DNA from: Lewinella sp. W8
Lineage (GTDB): Bacteria; Bacteroidota; Bacteroidia; Chitinophagales; Saprospiraceae
Length of the DNA stretch: 64,000 nt
Reading direction: 5' to 3'
NCBI RefSeq assembly: GCF_004375085.3
Contig: NZ_SNAQ03000007.1
Span: forward strand, 62,001-126,000
Shown here: positions 8,863 through 16,526 of the stretch, one piece after another
Layout: the number at the start of each line of letters is the position of its first letter
How positions within the stretch are numbered: the stretch's first letter is position 1
Translations under genes and position numbers: made by a program
The notes under the pieces: generated by a model
What the model was told of the DNA's origin: nothing
The model's input: the letters and a program-made list of their open reading frames with translations, nothing else
The model's database searches: none

Positions 8863-9195
8863 CTACGGTAGGACAAGCCGACCGGCCTTCACTAGGCGGA
8901 GTACTTCCTGCACTTCCTCCCGGAGGTAAGTGTAGGGCCGCAGCTGGCCAAAGGTGCTCAGGTACTTCTTGGGATGATTACGCAGGTACCGCAGCACGTC
9001 GAGGTGACGGCCACTGGCGTTGGGGACTTTCCCCAGCATTTCGGCGGCTTCGTCTCCGGAAAGCCATTCGCTATTCTCCTTGCGCAGGAGGCGGTTTTGC
9101 TCTTCCAGGAGCTCGATCTGCCGGACCAAAAGGTTAGCCAGATATTCGTTATTGATGGTGGGCGCGATGGGCGCAGTGTTCATGGTGGCACTCAT
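8863..9195 (-). CDS. Small DNA-binding protein (helix-turn-helix, mobile-element type)
   Basis: 110 aa from the ATG at 9195. An N-terminal coiled-coil (NLLVRQIELLEEQNRLLRKE) precedes a MerR/excisionase-like helix-turn-helix ('WLSGDEAAEMLGK', 'LDVLRYLRNH', 'YLREEVQEVL'). Such proteins are common beside Bacteroidota integrases, where they act as excisionase or regulator. It follows the upstream HTH gene by 2 nt, so the two are translationally coupled. Excisionase role is an inference. Confidence 0.75.
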   Translation of the reverse strand: MSATMNTAPIAPTINNEYLANLLVRQIELLEEQNRLLRKENSEWLSGDEAAEMLGKVPNASGRHLDVLRYLRNHPKKYLSTFGQLRPYTYLREEVQEVLRLVKAGRLVLP

Positions 9196-9197
9196 GG

Positions 9198-9527
9198 TTA
9201 CGCGGCATTCTTCATGATCAGGCAAAACTCCATTCCTTCTTCCGCCGCGAAGCGGGTTAGGTCCTCCAGTCGGAGCCGGCGCTTACCGAAGCCCCACTTC
9301 GTGACCAGGTCGTGGTACCAGTGAAGGCCAAGGGATTCTGCCAGTCCCCGGACTTCCTGGGGATAGGCATTTTCCGGCTTCCGCAGGCAAATGGTCAGCT
9401 TATTGGGCGTCATTCCGGCGCGACGGGCAAGTTCCTCGAAGGGAAAGCCTGCGGCTTCGGCCTTGTCCTGCAGCCATCGTTCCAGGGTAATCTTAACCGG
9501 AGATAAGGTGGGGTAGGAGGGAGCCAT
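9198..9527 (-). CDS. HTH domain protein of the mobile core
   Basis: 110 aa from the ATG at 9527; the upstream extension to 9605 is rejected because it is compositionally different. The segment 'FEELARRAGMTPNKLTICLR' is a Cro/C1-type helix-turn-helix and is followed by a small C-terminal domain ('LRLEDLTRFAAEEGMEFCL'). First gene of the minus-strand core operon, divergent from the XRE regulator at 9781. Probably a regulator of the element. Confidence 0.7.
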   Translation of the reverse strand: MAPSYPTLSPVKITLERWLQDKAEAAGFPFEELARRAGMTPNKLTICLRKPENAYPQEVRGLAESLGLHWYHDLVTKWGFGKRRLRLEDLTRFAAEEGMEFCLIMKNAA

Positions 9528-9702
9528 GAGCTGAACTTTTTGTAGGTTTATGATGTAGTCACTGGCTCCGTGCGGGCAATTCGGCAGTGTTCCCGTAGGT
9601 TGCATAATTGCACCTCAGGTTTTTAAAAACCGCTGAAAGATTTACTTTTACGGAAGTTTAGTTCCAATGACAAACCAAATTTATGCCATTTGGATTGATT
9701 TT

Positions 9703-9719
9703 ATCAACTAATAGTTGAT
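9703..9719. promoter_or_regulatory. Palindromic operator candidate in the divergent core promoter region
   Basis: Perfect 8-bp arms ATCAACTA and TAGTTGAT with a 1-bp spacer, in the AT-rich region between the divergent HTH genes. A related half site TAGTT recurs at 9733-9737. Binding by the XRE protein encoded at 9781 is an inference. Confidence 0.5.
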
Positions 9720-9780
9720 TTTTATTTCAACCTGTAGTTCATTATTGGTTTTTATTTCATGCGTTAAATCCTGATTTTTA

Positions 9781-10146
9781 GTGTACTTAAGCCGTAATTT
9801 GGAATATCTCCTTCATCAAAAAAAAATGAGGAAGGCTGATCTGGCGAGGCTGTTAGGCGTCTCGAACCAGCAAGCTTCGAAGTACGTTGACGGTCAGAAC
9901 CAACCCCGCATCGAAGCCCTGGTGAAAATGGCCGAGCACTTCAACGTGGCCCTGGATGACCTGGTGTTGGTTGATCTGGCCAAGGGCGCTGGGCGTCCCT
10001 TCGGGGAAGGGATGGCCGACCAGGTACAGGACGCAGACGAACAAACTAGGGAACTTAATAAGCTGCTCCGGCTGAGAATTGCGGAGCTGGAGCGGAACCT
10101 AAAGGCCACGGACCCGGATTTAGCGTCGGAGCTGGGGATAGAGTAG
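9781..10146 (+). CDS. XRE-family transcriptional regulator
   Basis: 121 aa with a GTG start; no upstream in-frame ATG. Residues ~8-60 are a textbook Cro/C1 helix-turn-helix ('ADLARLLGVSNQQASKYVDG', 'PRIEALVKMAEHFNVALDDL'). The C-terminal ~45 residues are charged and helical (ELNKLLRLRIAELERNLKA), likely a dimerisation coil. Divergent from the minus-strand core operon and next to a palindrome, so most likely the switch regulator of the element. Confidence 0.85.
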   Translation: MYLSRNLEYLLHQKKMRKADLARLLGVSNQQASKYVDGQNQPRIEALVKMAEHFNVALDDLVLVDLAKGAGRPFGEGMADQVQDADEQTRELNKLLRLRIAELERNLKATDPDLASELGIE

Positions 10147-10321
10147 GGGAGGAGTTAGAAGGCTACAATACTTGACGAATACTGTACAGAAAGTAAATCA
10201 GGCAGCTTTACTTTGTATTGTTGGCTAGTACTCCATGGTAATTCTGCGGGGTATCTTTTTAGAGTCTTATCCGGTCTCCGCATCTAGGCTCTACATAAGC
10301 CTTGTATTTATCCAAAATAGC
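10147..10321. other. Intergenic, no recognised feature
   Basis: AT-rich DNA between the XRE regulator and the remnant gene. A 69-codon plus-strand frame starting at 10235 runs antisense through the remnant and is not convincing. Confidence 0.4.
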
Positions 10322-10692
10322 CTAACTATTAGGGATTTGTGGCTCAATAGGGAGCTCCGCTTTGAATTCTTGTACTACCTCTGTTTCTTCAACATCTATC
10401 TCCCGAAAGAAACGGATACCTCCCGGCCACCGGAAAGCTGGTGACCCTAAAAGCGTCCTTTCATAACGTCCAGGTATTGTTCCGTTAGGTCAAATCTTTC
10501 ATTACCATCCTCGGCAGCTATAGTAAAAATAAGCCGGCGACTGAAGTAAACCTCGTTTTTAGCTTCCAGGCAGTAATTCCCCACAGAAGCATTGGTCCAG
10601 TGTTTGATGTGCTTGACTTTTGTCCATTAAGGTCATGCTTGATCTACGATAGCGTTATCGGTAGTACCGATTGAGAGGATATTCTCTTCCAT
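10322..10692 (-). pseudogene. Decayed small gene of unknown function
   Basis: Reading from the ATG at 10692, clear protein-like sequence is broken by two in-frame stops (TGA, TAA) after 'SIGTTDNAIVDQA', resumes in the same frame with 'KHIKHWTNASVGNYCLEAKN' and 'RRLIFTIAAEDGNERFDLTE', then appears to continue in another frame as 'LLGSPAFRWPGGIRFFREID' to a stop at 10322. Two stops plus one frameshift make it a pseudogene. I do not recognise the parent family. It lies at the junction of mobile core and cargo, where past insertions or deletions are expected. Confidence 0.6.
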
Positions 10693-10750
10693 GTTTTCTT
10701 GGTTTAACCTCAACAAATAGGATTAACCTTCGACTTGGTCACATTTTTTT

Positions 10751-10779
10751 GTGACCAATCTCACTTCCTTACTCTTTGT
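10751..10779 (+). promoter_or_regulatory. ECF-type promoter P1 (cation-chloride cotransporter)
   Basis: GTGAC at 10751-10755, 15-nt spacer, ACTCTTTGT at 10771-10779, preceded by a T-run; 42 nt before the ATG of the cotransporter gene. Same two-block motif as the other seven sites in the element. Confidence 0.75.
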
Positions 10780-10821
10780 AGAGACTCTACATTTTTTACT
10801 ACCCATTGAGGCCCTGCGACA

Positions 10822-12993
10822 ATGAAAAAATTTGGCACTTTCGGCGGTGTTTTTACGCCCACGCTGCTCACTATTCTTGGAGTTATCATGTACTTGCGCT
10901 TGGGCTGGGTCGTTGGTAACGCAGGATTACTTGGGGCTTGGCTCATCATCATCCTGGCTTTCGTCATTACCCTCACGACGGCCCTCTCTATGTCCTCAAT
11001 TACTACTAATACTCGCATAGGGGCAGGTGGTGCTTACGCGATCATTTCTCAGGCATTAGGCCTGGAGGTAGGAGGGAGCTTGGGGATTCCACGCTACATA
11101 TCCCAGGGGCTTGCTGTGACCATGTACATCTTCGGTTTTCGGGAAGGTTGGCTGACTATTTTTCCTCAACATCCCGCCTTTTTGGTCGACTTAATCGTAT
11201 TTGTCCTTCTCTACGCCATCGCCTATAAAAGCGCTGACTTGGCCATCAAAACCCAGTACATCATCATGGGCATCATTGGCCTTTCGCTGGTTTCCATCGC
11301 CTTTGCCGCCGGTTTTGGCTCTATGCAATACACCTCGGCGGAAGCCGCTCGTTTCGGCACCTATGCGGGGGTTGATGCCGAAGGATCCGAAAAGTTCTGG
11401 TTGGTCTTTGCCGTATTCTTTCCCGCCGCTACGGGTATTATGGCCGGAGCCAATATGTCTGGCGAATTGGAAGATCCCCGTAAGTCCATTCCCTCCGGAA
11501 CGCTTTGGGCTATTGCCGTAAGCTTTGTTGTCTACATGGTCTTGGCTTACTGGATAGCCCGCTCCGCTTCAGAATCTGAATTGATTAACAATTACAACAT
11601 CATGATCGAGCGGTCCTTCTTTCCGCCGCTTGTCATCGCCGGGGTATTAGGTGCCACTTTTTCCTCCGCCCTGGCCTCCATCATTGGTTCTTCCCGTATC
11701 CTGTATGCCATGGGGCAGCACCGGGTACTACCGCAGGGGGAGTGGTTGGAATTCCAGGACGAAGCAGGACAGCCGCGCAACGCCATGATCGTTACTGGCA
11801 TCCTCATCTTCGCCACGATGCTTCTGCGCGACCTCAATGCTGTGGCCCCTCTGGTAACCATGTTCTTCCTGATCACCTATGCCATGCTCAATATCGTGGT
11901 GATCATCGAGCAGCGGTTGGGCCTCATCAGCTTCCGCCCTCAGTTCACCGTTCATCCCCTCATACCCTACGTTGGTCTCATCGGCTCCCTGTTCACTATG
12001 TTCATCATTAACCCGACCATCAGTCTGGTTTCCTGGGCGCTGATGATCTTCGTCTACGGGGTGCTGAGCCGGCGCAAGCTCGAAACCAAGTTTGAAGATG
12101 TACGTAGTGGTCTGTTTACCTCTTTCGCGGAGTGGGCCGCCAAACGAACATCCGAAAACGCCCACCCCCAGGAGCGTTCCTGGAAGCCTAACCTCCTGGT
12201 TCCCGTTACCGATGGGGCAACCGTTCAGGGAGCTTTTTCCATCATCAAAGATCTGGCGTACCCCAAAGGTGGTGCGGTCCTGATGGGAATTGGGCAGGGC
12301 ATTGGCAAAAGAAAAGATTTAGCGGAAAAGCTGCACTTGCTGTCCAGAGCTTTTCGCAAGGACGATGTGCATTCCTCCGTAGCCATGATGCAAACCGAAG
12401 CATTTGCTAATGGGGTGAACCTCGGTAACCAGGCCCTGATGGCTTCCTACTTCCGGCCGAACATCGTATTCCTCAATTTACTGGAAACGCCAACTACCAT
12501 AGCTGATTACCTTCCGGTAATTACCGAAGCCGAACGACTAGAACTCGGGGCCGTCATTTACGCTCCTCATCCCCGCGCTATGCTAGGGCAGCAACAGACC
12601 ATCAACGTCTGGATTCGCCCGCAGGGGCCAAAATGGAAAGTTGCTGAGGCACACCAAACCCAAGACCTCGCTTTATTGCTGGCCTATAAACTAAAGCTTA
12701 ACTGGAATAACGCCCACGTCCGCATTATTACGGTAATCGAAGATGCGGACGCAAAGAAAAGTGCCGCTAAGTTTCTCAAAGAGGTAATTGAACTGGCTCG
12801 GCTCCCGATTGATGAAACTCTTGTAATCGTAGGAGATTTTACCGAGCAACTGAATAATACACCGCCCGCCGACATCAACCTATTTGGGGTAACGCCCGGC
12901 AGAACAATGCAGCAGTACCAGGAGGTGGCCACCGCTGTGGATACCTCCTGCCTCTTCGTTCTTGATTCCGGCCACGAAAATATTTTCGCCTAA
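10822..12993 (+). CDS. SLC12-type cation-chloride cotransporter (APC superfamily)
   Basis: 723 aa. Twelve hydrophobic helices fill residues ~1-420. The start 'FGTFGGVFTPTLLTILGVIM' and 'LRLGWVVGNAG' matches the first helix of Na-K-Cl/K-Cl cotransporters, and 'MAGANMSGELEDPRKSIP' matches the conserved segment after their sixth helix. A ~300-residue hydrophilic cytosolic C-terminus follows, also typical of SLC12. The family moves chloride with Na+ and/or K+ and controls cell volume; the ions used here cannot be read from sequence. It opens the cargo, lies under an ECF-type promoter and is followed 33 nt later by a membrane-anchored sensor-like gene. Bacterial homologues exist but are uncommon. 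Confidence 0.9.
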   Translation: MKKFGTFGGVFTPTLLTILGVIMYLRLGWVVGNAGLLGAWLIIILAFVITLTTALSMSSITTNTRIGAGGAYAIISQALGLEVGGSLGIPRYISQGLAVTMYIFGFREGWLTIFPQHPAFLVDLIVFVLLYAIAYKSADLAIKTQYIIMGIIGLSLVSIAFAAGFGSMQYTSAEAARFGTYAGVDAEGSEKFWLVFAVFFPAATGIMAGANMSGELEDPRKSIPSGTLWAIAVSFVVYMVLAYWIARSASESELINNYNIMIERSFFPPLVIAGVLGATFSSALASIIGSSRILYAMGQHRVLPQGEWLEFQDEAGQPRNAMIVTGILIFATMLLRDLNAVAPLVTMFFLITYAMLNIVVIIEQRLGLISFRPQFTVHPLIPYVGLIGSLFTMFIINPTISLVSWALMIFVYGVLSRRKLETKFEDVRSGLFTSFAEWAAKRTSENAHPQERSWKPNLLVPVTDGATVQGAFSIIKDLAYPKGGAVLMGIGQGIGKRKDLAEKLHLLSRAFRKDDVHSSVAMMQTEAFANGVNLGNQALMASYFRPNIVFLNLLETPTTIADYLPVITEAERLELGAVIYAPHPRAMLGQQQTINVWIRPQGPKWKVAEAHQTQDLALLLAYKLKLNWNNAHVRIITVIEDADAKKSAAKFLKEVIELARLPIDETLVIVGDFTEQLNNTPPADINLFGVTPGRTMQQYQEVATAVDTSCLFVLDSGHENIFA

Positions 12994-13026
12994 TGGGCCT
13001 CATTACTAACCATCTAGTGATCACTT

Positions 13027-13896
13027 ATGGAAACTGATAAAGAAACTTCTCCCTCGTTTCTGCGGCGCTACCGTTGGCCGCTGCTGATTACGCTGATCAT
13101 CGGTTTGATCGGTGCATTCTATACCTATCAAAAACAGTCAGGATTCGCTTTTTCTAATTATTTCACCACATATGACGAACCGCTGGATTCCTCGGGCTAC
13201 TACGCCGCGGTTAAAGACTCTTTGCTCGATATTCCTCCCCTGGTAGCCCCGGATTCAACGATATTGGATACTGTAAGCCAGAAGGAGGAACCCGACAGCC
13301 TTTTCGGCTTTGCCCTACCCGTGTACGATTCGCTACCTCCGATCGGGCAAGATTCTTTGGCGGTAGTGGATTCCTCCCGTGCGGAAACGGTTCTGGTCCA
13401 GGATTCCTCGTCTACGCTCGTTCCTACTCCCCCTGATCCTCGAACTGCCCCGGCACCTGCGGCCACGCCCGAATCGGCTGGTACGGAGGATATTTTTGAC
13501 GGCTTACTACCGGCCACCTTTCAGTCGCCCGATGCGGAGCAAGTCTTCCGTGCTACCTATACGGCCCGCACCGTTTCTACAAGAGGTATTTACAAATTAG
13601 CCGCCATTGCCGGTCGCTCGCTCCTGATCGACGCTACCCCAGAAGTCCTGGAAATGCTCAATGTCCTGGCGGCGGAGGAAGCCATCGCCAGCCTCGTGGT
13701 AAGTGACCGAGTGGGCCGTATCGTCTACACCTCAAACCCCCGCGAGCGTAACCGCATGGTCAGTGCCGTTTACCCCGACCTGCCGGTGACCAACGAAGCC
13801 ATCAACTGGTTGCGCCAGGACGGACTGACTACCACGGGGATTCCCGTTTTCTCCGTTGGAGGTAGGGTAGGGACGGTATTTGTGACGACGGAATAG
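13027..13896 (+). CDS. Single-pass membrane protein with Pro-rich stalk and PDC-like periplasmic domain
   Basis: 289 aa. One transmembrane helix (about residues 17-34), then a low-complexity Asp/Ser/Pro-rich periplasmic stalk (~55-160), then a globular domain (~175-289) whose strands 'IASLVVSDRVGRIVYTS' and 'GIPVFSVGGRVGTVFVTT' resemble a PDC/Cache sensor fold. There is no cytosolic output domain. It follows the cotransporter by 33 nt and is probably in its operon. The protein at 15790 has the same plan. Sensor or transporter-accessory role is an inference. Confidence 0.7.
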   Translation: METDKETSPSFLRRYRWPLLITLIIGLIGAFYTYQKQSGFAFSNYFTTYDEPLDSSGYYAAVKDSLLDIPPLVAPDSTILDTVSQKEEPDSLFGFALPVYDSLPPIGQDSLAVVDSSRAETVLVQDSSSTLVPTPPDPRTAPAPAATPESAGTEDIFDGLLPATFQSPDAEQVFRATYTARTVSTRGIYKLAAIAGRSLLIDATPEVLEMLNVLAAEEAIASLVVSDRVGRIVYTSNPRERNRMVSAVYPDLPVTNEAINWLRQDGLTTTGIPVFSVGGRVGTVFVTTE

Positions 13897-13898
13897 AG

Positions 13899-13916
13899 GG
13901 CGCGGCCGCAGGTGCA
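13899..13916 (+). repeat. Solo arm of the GC-rich palindromic repeat
   Basis: GGCGCGGCCGCAGGTGCA, identical to the left arm of the palindromic element at 20374-20456, directly after the stop codon of the preceding gene. The matching right arm is absent. Confidence 0.55.
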
Positions 13917-13948
13917 GAGGAAGTTTTGTAGAAGCGATAGAATTACGC

Positions 13949-14452
13949 CTACTTCCCGAGGAGATTACTTTGGTGCGGATAGTCGAAACTTTCATTCAAA
14001 TCCCAGTACCGCTCGTAAAGGTCGATCATCGTGCCCTTGGACATAATCCACTTAACTGTTTCGTCGAGAATTCGCTGCATGTCCGGCTGGTAGGTCATCC
14101 GGCCGTCTCCACCGCGTACGCCATCGGGTCCTTTGGCTTTTCCTCGATTAAGAAAAATGTTCTTTTCGTCGTAGATGTATTCTCGATACTGTTCGTACTT
14201 CTTGCCTTTAGGCAGGTGCTCCTTCAGGAGCTTTTGGATGCCGAGATAGTATATACGGTACTTTTCCTCGGGGTTCTCGGTGGTTTGCATACCAGTGATG
14301 ATTATCTCTCGCTGGGAGCTAACGTTGCCTTCCAAGTCAATCATCAACTGCCGCTCTTTGCTGGCTTCTTCATCCGCCTTTTGAAACAACTCCCGCCGCT
14401 CCGAATCTTCCGGACTAAGTTCTACTTCTTTTTTCGTATTTGACTTCTTCAT
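13949..14452 (-). CDS. Hypothetical partner of the HTH-ImmA/IrrE protein
   Basis: 167 aa, highly charged and mainly helical, with 'YRIYYLGIQKLLKEHLPKGK' and a C-terminal 'DMQRILDETVKWIMSKGT'. No known motif. It starts 11 nt after the stop of the HTH-metallopeptidase gene, so the two form one transcript. In HTH-ImmA/IrrE toxin-antitoxin-like or derepression modules the neighbour is often the protease target or the effector; whether that applies here is unknown. Confidence 0.7.
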   Translation of the reverse strand: MKKSNTKKEVELSPEDSERRELFQKADEEASKERQLMIDLEGNVSSQREIIITGMQTTENPEEKYRIYYLGIQKLLKEHLPKGKKYEQYREYIYDEKNIFLNRGKAKGPDGVRGGDGRMTYQPDMQRILDETVKWIMSKGTMIDLYERYWDLNESFDYPHQSNLLGK

Positions 14453-14463
14453 TCTTATGATAT

Positions 14464-15651
14464 TTAATTCAGTTGAAGGGTTGTTCTTACTTTTTCTACA
14501 GATTCCTCTATGGATTCTTCACTCCATAGGTTAATGTTTAACTGATTGGAAAGGCTGCTTATATCCGGAAACTTATCCTTGAAAGCACCGTAGAAATTCT
14601 TTCCTTGCAACTCCATCTCATGTTGGTAGAAAGAGTATATGATACAGGGATGGACACCGTTCTCATGCGCAAATTGTTGGACAACTACCTCGTTATGAAT
14701 CATCGGAGCGATGAACTTGAGTTTTTCCTTCGGGAACAATATCTCTTGGGCAAATTCATTAGCCCGTTCTTCAATAAGGAAGAGATCAGGCTCACCGGTC
14801 AGGTGAAAAGTTGTGTCCCGAATCACCTCAAGATCGTAGAGCACATGGTGTAGTTCATGGACTAGCGCAAACCAAATGGTGGCGTAGTTCTTCCGTAGAT
14901 CAGTGATGACAATACAAGGCTTGTCATTTACGACGATTGTTGCCCCGCGGATTTGTGTTTTGCTAAGGTGCTTCTGAAAGATAACCGTGACACCCGCGTT
15001 GTAAAGGGCCTTGATTACCGTGAATAACCCCGTCTTCACGTGCCGTGTGTAGGGCCGAATCTTTGCGACTATTGTTTTTAGTAATTCGCGGTCGTAGGGA
15101 TGATCGTTTTGCAGCAACTCAAAGTAGCCATACGAAGACTTCATCCAAAAGTCGATCATTACGTTATCGTAGGGATTCTTCGTACGGCTGAAAAGAATAC
15201 TCGACTGAATATTCTCGTAGGCAAATAGATTTGGTAGTGAGAAGAAAGTGCAAAGCCGTTGCTCAATGTGATCAATGTCGTCCACCCTTTCGATGAAACC
15301 TACTTCCTTTAATCGGGGTAAGTCAAAGTATTCCGCTACGAAAGTTGCCTTACGAGCCTTTTCCAGATCGCCCATTTCTTTACTTGATTTAGTGCTCAAA
15401 AACGCGGAAGTCACTTGTTCAAGGTTGATCTGCAAGAACTCACCAATTTTAATTAAGTTTATCAGGCTTGGCTGTATCGCGGTACCCGCAATGATGGGGT
15501 CCAACGAGTTTCGATCTATACCCAGTAGTTTGGCTACTTGATAATTTTTAAGTCCGGTAGCGGCCAACTTTGCTTCATACAGCTCTGCCAGCTTGACTGG
15601 CTGAAGTAAAGCGTTACTTAAGAGGGTCGAAATGGCTCCTGATTCTGGCAA
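14464..15651 (-). CDS. HTH-ImmA/IrrE family metallopeptidase
   Basis: 395 aa. Residues ~15-85 form a Cro/C1-like helix-turn-helix (NYQVAKLLGIDRNSLDPIIA). The C-terminal part is a zinc peptidase with HELHH (His265, Glu266, His269) and downstream EERANEFA (Glu294/Glu295) as third ligand region. The family cleaves HTH repressors (ImmA on ImmR, IrrE/PprI on DdrO) and occurs in mobile elements and toxin-antitoxin-like pairs. Two near-identical palindromes (GTGAA...TTCAC) lie just upstream, one 3 bp before the start codon, suggesting autoregulation by the HTH domain. Cotranscribed with the 167-aa gene. AT content is higher than in the neighbouring cargo. Confidence 0.88.
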   Translation of the reverse strand: MPESGAISTLLSNALLQPVKLAELYEAKLAATGLKNYQVAKLLGIDRNSLDPIIAGTAIQPSLINLIKIGEFLQINLEQVTSAFLSTKSSKEMGDLEKARKATFVAEYFDLPRLKEVGFIERVDDIDHIEQRLCTFFSLPNLFAYENIQSSILFSRTKNPYDNVMIDFWMKSSYGYFELLQNDHPYDRELLKTIVAKIRPYTRHVKTGLFTVIKALYNAGVTVIFQKHLSKTQIRGATIVVNDKPCIVITDLRKNYATIWFALVHELHHVLYDLEVIRDTTFHLTGEPDLFLIEERANEFAQEILFPKEKLKFIAPMIHNEVVVQQFAHENGVHPCIIYSFYQHEMELQGKNFYGAFKDKFPDISSLSNQLNINLWSEESIEESVEKVRTTLQLN

Positions 15652-15653
15652 TT

Positions 15654-15667
15654 GTGAAAGGTTTCAC
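15654..15667. promoter_or_regulatory. Operator palindrome 1 upstream of the HTH-ImmA gene
   Basis: GTGAAAGGTTTCAC, perfect 6-bp arms, 2 bp before the start codon on the minus strand. Same half sites as the palindrome at 15706. Confidence 0.55.
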
Positions 15668-15692
15668 GCAAAAATAAGGTATTTGGCAGTAA

Positions 15693-15732
15693 AATAAGCC
15701 CTTTTGTGAAATTCTTCACAAAAGGGCTTATT
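15693..15732 (-). terminator. Strong hairpin: terminator of the 15790 gene, overlapping operator palindrome 2
   Basis: Perfect 18-bp arms (AATAAGCCCTTTTGTGAA and its complement) with a 4-nt loop, followed on the minus strand by TTTACTGCC. It lies 57 nt beyond the stop at 15790. Its centre, GTGAAATTCTTCAC at 15706-15719, is a second copy of the 14-bp palindrome at 15654, so the element may both terminate and bind the HTH regulator. Confidence 0.7.
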
Positions 15733-15789
15733 GTTACTTTACTCGTTATCTGAATTGAAGCGAGTATAGCGCTGGCAGTTATCTGTCTA

Positions 15790-16332
15790 TTACACTTGCA
15801 CCTTGAGATACCGCACCACCAAAGTGCCCAACTTACTATCCAACGACATCACCGGAGCGCTAATCTGCACCACTCCCGGATCACTGGCGTCCACTGTCAT
15901 CCGCTCCCCACCACCAATCGGAATTGGCACCGGTCCCATGAAGTTCTGCCCCTCCAATTTCTTGTCGCTGGCCAGCCAGATCGTACCGTCAAGTCGAATC
16001 AGCGTAACGGCCTCCACTCGGGGAGACTTCATGAACTGGTTGAAGTACTGGCCTACCTGCTCGTAGTTTTCTCGTACCAACTCACTGCGGACGGCCCAAA
16101 CCAGGCTGCGCGTCACTACCTGCAGATCAACTAGGGCTACGGAGTCGAACTGCGCTTGCACTTGCGTCCGCATAAGTTCCATCGCTTCCTGATGGTCTTC
16201 GGCTTGAGCATTGAGTGCCCACTGTTTGCTAAAAGCAAAGTAGTTGATGGCTGCCAGCATCAGGAAGAAGAGGGTAAGAGTAAACCAGTTGCGGCGGAGG
16301 AAGCCGGCATTCTTTGGTTGGTTATCAGTCAT
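15790..16332 (-). CDS. Single-pass membrane protein with PDC/Cache-like periplasmic domain, divergent from the sigma factor
   Basis: 180 aa. One transmembrane helix (about residues 16-33), a helical linker, then a periplasmic domain with 'VEAVTLIRLDGTIWLASDKK' and 'VVQISAPVMSLDSKLGTLVV', the strand pattern of PDC/Cache sensors. No cytosolic signalling domain beyond ~15 residues. The gene is divergent from the ECF sigma gene, and both have the element's ECF-type promoter. This position suits a membrane sensor or regulator that feeds into sigma control; this is inference. Same architecture as the protein at 13027. Confidence 0.75.
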   Translation of the reverse strand: MTDNQPKNAGFLRRNWFTLTLFFLMLAAINYFAFSKQWALNAQAEDHQEAMELMRTQVQAQFDSVALVDLQVVTRSLVWAVRSELVRENYEQVGQYFNQFMKSPRVEAVTLIRLDGTIWLASDKKLEGQNFMGPVPIPIGGGERMTVDASDPGVVQISAPVMSLDSKLGTLVVRYLKVQV

Positions 16333-16385
16333 TGCTTGTTAAGTTTAATGGTTGAACCGCCGCATGTTTTGTGCCACGGTGGACC

Positions 16386-16414
16386 ATATAGACCCCGATT
16401 TTCGGTTGCGTCAC
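16386..16414 (-). promoter_or_regulatory. ECF-type promoter P2 (PDC membrane protein)
   Basis: On the minus strand GTGAC (16414-16410), 15-nt spacer, GGTCTATAT (16394-16386), 53 nt before the start codon at 16332. The -10 block is the weakest match of the N15 sites. Confidence 0.6.
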
Positions 16415-16487
16415 ATTTTCAGAGACCAGGACCGGTCCGTCATTCTTGGGTTAAGCCTTCCGCTAACTTTTTAACTTTACCTGCTGA

Positions 16488-16516
16488 GTGACCAAAAACA
16501 AAAACCAGCTCTTTAT
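16488..16516 (+). promoter_or_regulatory. ECF-type promoter P8, autoregulation of the sigma factor
   Basis: GTGAC at 16488-16492, 15-nt A-rich spacer, GCTCTTTAT at 16508-16516, then ATG at 16527. The 10-nt distance implies a very short leader. The GTG in the -35 block is also an in-frame start candidate, which this promoter reading makes unlikely. Confidence 0.75.
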
Positions 16517-16526
16517 TTCACGACGT

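Noticed and set aside
10235-10444. 69-codon plus-strand frame
   Set aside because: Antisense to the remnant of a minus-strand gene that has better protein-like content.
10714-10742. A ninth GTGAC on the minus strand (10742-10738), facing the pseudogene and forming an inverted repeat with P1
   Set aside because: At 15 nt distance the -10 reads TCCTATTTG, which shares few positions with the consensus. It could be a decayed site, but it does not stand on its own.
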